Positions 61,096 to 64,000 of a DNA stretch of 64,000 bases are shown piece by piece. Position 1 is the first letter of the stretch, and each line of letters starts with the position of its first letter. Location: positions 11,848,740 through 11,912,739 of the forward strand of contig NC_061804.1 of assembly GCF_021462225.1 (NCBI RefSeq). Direction: 5' to 3'. The notes below the pieces were generated by a model. The model saw only the letters and a list, made by a program, of their open reading frames with translations, was not told the origin of the DNA and searched no databases. The DNA is from Girardinichthys multiradiatus (lineage: Eukaryota; Chordata; Actinopteri; Cyprinodontiformes; Goodeidae). The translations under genes and the position numbers were made by a program.

Positions 61096-63429
61096 GCTGT
61101 GTGTTTGGTTTTACCTTTTCATACAGACTTCTGTCTGCTAGTTAACTGTATACCTGACAGAAGTTCAGGGGTATTTATGTAAAACACTCAACATCAAAGG
61201 GAAACAACCTGGCTGCAGTGGAATATGTTACCCTCATAATGTTTGGATTCACATGTAATCCCTTTAAGCAATATAATTACAGTTTGTAATCTGACTGAAA
61301 ATCAGACGAGTGTTTTTCACCTCTGACCTCGTCCCTCCCGCTGTGCCACCTAATCGCCCCTGTGTGAGGGCATCTGCATGCTGCCCTGTCAGGTTGAACC
61401 GGCAGAGAGGAAGCTCTCCTGTTGATGGACTGGGGCAGAGGGCCCTACGAGATTAGCTGTGACTGGTGGAAAGCGGCCACAGACAGAGAGAGGGGTGAAA
61501 GGCAGACTTTCCATTCTGATGCCGACATTGTACAGCTTTAAGGCTCTTATCTGCAGAACACAGGCAGGGATGTGGTGGGCAGCAGTGGTTATGGTGGCAG
61601 GTGAATGGTGATCTGCACACTTGTGAGGAAAGCAAGTGTTCTCTTGGAATAACTGTGTTTAATCACAGGCACAGGCCCACTTTAAAGTCCTCTATAGGTT
61701 GCTTACGTGAGGCTGGGCTATAATTTCAGAGAAGCTTTAATGTACCTCAGGGTCCTCCATGTTGTTTCTCTGTTCTCCTCCTGTGTGGGCGTGGCTGAAA
61801 GATATAGGTTGTCCTTTCATCTCCCAGTATCTTACCAACTCTATTACACTACAACAACCATAAGGGCTTAAAACAGATAAAAGAAGTAGCATATGAAAGA
61901 GCTGATAAAGGAGCCATTCTAGCAGCTTCTTAAAATAACCCAAGCAAACCAGCAGCAGGAAGTTTAAGCTTGACAAAGCCATTCAAACTGCTAAGATAGG
62001 CTTTGCACAGCATGAGAAACCACTGAGAATTTTATAACAGCGTTTTATAACAGCCTGAAGGCTTCACCATGCCTTAAAACGGGGAGCGTGAAGGACAGTG
62101 CACCGTGTTTACTGGGCACTGGTCTGTAGCTCACAAGGTTTTAGCATTTTAAAACAAGGGAGGAGAAGTCACAGACATGTAATGAAGCAAGCTTCTGACA
62201 GCTCGTCTGAGGAAACAGAACAAACGTGAATACACGAAAAAATGCACAACTGCTGAAGCTGATCCACGCTGAGACAACCTAACAACGAGCAGAAACCACG
62301 AGTACACAACAGACAGAGAAGAACGATGTGGCTGGAGGACGAGGAGACAGACCAAATCAATACCAGCAGACTCACAGTCATAAAGACATGAAAAGTATGA
62401 TACCACAATTACAGCACACAGAGCAGCAGAAATCCCAGTGTAAATAATAAAAACAAGCACTATAGTTTTACTTATTACATCTAATTTATGCTTAATCTTA
62501 GTCCCCATTCAAACTCCCTTATCAACTTACAACTCACTTCTAAAACACAGAAGGATGAGTTCAGCATTTTTGGGAAGAGGAAAAAGACTTCAATAATCAT
62601 TCATAACATCAATAAGAAGTTATTTTCTCCTTGTCTTTCCTTGTCTACTTACCTCAAATCGTTTGCAGCTGTAATTGTTTCAGCATTAAAACTCCAAGGA
62701 GAACCCACATTTTTTTCTTTTTATGAGTTTTTCCCCATTTAAAGGGGGGTTGTGCTGGGTAAGTATAAACAATCAGTATTTTACCAGCTATAAACAGCAA
62801 TCAGACTGATCTCAGTTTGGAGAAACAGCCAGAAATTCACATGGGAGAGTCAAGCTATCAATAATGTAGAGAGAACTTCAGCCATCTAATGTGAGTGAAA
62901 TTTAAAACCTTCTTCGCAGTTTAAGCAAATGCTATGTGAGGTATTTTTACATCTAAAGATCTATGCTGACACTTTCCAAGCACCCAAAACTGCTGAAAGT
63001 ACACTGCCACATTGTACAGCTATTCAGCGTTTAATCCCAAATAGCATTAACAAAAGTAAAACTGAAAGAAAGGCAAACAAATTGTTTTTGGAAAACAGTA
63101 TGACCCAGCTTATATGGAGGAAGAACTGCTGATAAAAGATGAAGAAACAGATGGCTAACACTAGCAGAACCAGCAACCACTGGTGTAGCAACAACAACCT
63201 TGTTCTCTTGACAAACAATGAAACAAATAGCTTCCTCGTGCTAAACTGATAGTATTTAGAACAGAAATAGTTTTTACTGCTGATGGCTGAAAGTACTGAA
63301 TGTAAATTGGTGAATGAAATGTTAGAAATTCATACTCTAATAATGTCTCATAACCTGATAGCTTTAATGTGCATAACTGTGAGCTTTGCCTGAACAAATA
63401 ATTTAGCTCCAAGTACCAAGTGCTCAATT

Positions 63430-63990
63430 CTGAGTGGCTGATTCCAGCTGAGTAGCTGGAGTCTGAATAGCGGTTGGCTGGGCTCTAAGTAGCTGATCAA
63501 TTCCCGTTTGGTAGCCATTAGCTCTACTTTGACAAACTATGAGCTCATCTCCTCCCTGATAGCTAAATTAAAAATAGCTGTTAGCTTGTTACTGTCATCT
63601 GAAATACCTGTTAGCTTAGCTCCAAGTAGCTGTTAGCTTGCCTCCAATTCACTGCTAGCCTCTCTTTGAGTAGCGGTTAGTTCACACGAGTAGCCGTTAG
63701 CTTACCTCCAAATAGCTGTTAACTTTGGTATGAGCAATAGTTACCTTTGTAACGAGTAGCTGTTAGCTTGTCTCCAGTTAGCTGTTAGCTACACCAAGAG
63801 TAGCAGTAACCTTCGTCACGAGTAGCTGTTAGCTTGACACTGAGAAACTGTCAGGTTTGTTCTGAGTGGCTGTTATGTTAGTTCTAAAATGCTGTTAGCT
63901 TGTCTTTGGGTAGCTGCTAGCTTGACACTAACTAGCTTCAGTGTCATTCTGAAGAGATATTAGCTTACCTCTTTGTAGCAATGAGTCAGC
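63430..63990. repeat. Minisatellite of GAGTAGCTGTTAGCTTG units
   Basis: About 20 variants of AGTAGCTGTTAGCTTG with 10-16 bases of variable spacer (often TCTCCA or ACACTGA), giving a period near 30 bases. It degenerates at the left and runs to the end of the window, so its full length is not seen. Similar GCTAGC/TAGCTGGTTAGCC words occur at 240-305. Confidence 0.85.
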
Positions 63991-64000
63991 TGTACAGTTT

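Noticed and set aside
62149..62508. 119-residue hydrophobic frame on the minus strand
   Set aside because: Composition fits AT-rich and CA-rich intron sequence read antisense; no recognisable family and a competing overlapping frame at 62169-62408.

Overview
This is a teleost fish genomic window. The evidence is two vertebrate genes with normal intron-exon structure, AT-rich introns, and a dense load of fish-type repeats: Tc1/mariner relatives, RTE/Rex3-like, L2/Rex1-like and L1/Tx1-like LINEs, tRNA-like SINEs and hAT-type MITEs. A percomorph, possibly cyprinodontiform, is my guess from the repeat types; the sequence does not prove it.

Left part (1-21450, + strand): most of ywhae, encoding 14-3-3 epsilon. 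Coding exons 2-6 lie at 8736-8935, 10464-10570, 11350-11556, 11765-11901 and 20269-20321. The phases fit exactly and, with a 21-residue first exon lying left of the window, give a 255-residue protein, the same length as the mammalian one. Introns 1 and 5 are filled with transposon fossils, including an L1-like LINE split by a nested repeat.

Middle (21450-26400): intergenic, with two Tc1 remnants, a SINE, a dispersed repeat copy and two CTCF-like motifs.

Right part (26425-64000, - strand): the 3' half of an AMPA receptor gene, best assigned to gria4. Reading 5' to 3' (high to low coordinates): the M3 exon (45768-45966), the S2 exon ending at the R/G site (44222-44469), flop (39083-39197), flip (38379-38493), the M4 exon (32727-32864), and two alternative C-tails. 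One tail is a read-through of the M4 exon (to 32514); the other is a spliced 54-residue exon at 27317-27481. The upstream exons, including M1/M2 and the Q/R site, are not in the window, so the intron upstream of M3 exceeds 18 kb. The A-to-I editing hairpin of the R/G site is clearly preserved at the exon/intron junction at 44164-44224.

The two genes converge tail to tail. No prokaryote-type operon, CRISPR array, tRNA gene or rRNA gene was seen. The most informative items are the R/G editing hairpin, the unusual gria4 read-through tail that still ends in a PDZ-ligand-like motif, an apparently intact DD36E-spaced Tc1/mariner transposase inside gria4 with an internally deleted sister copy, an RTE insertion with a perfect 14-bp target-site duplication, and a pogo-like element nested in a Sleeping-Beauty-type Tc1 fossil.
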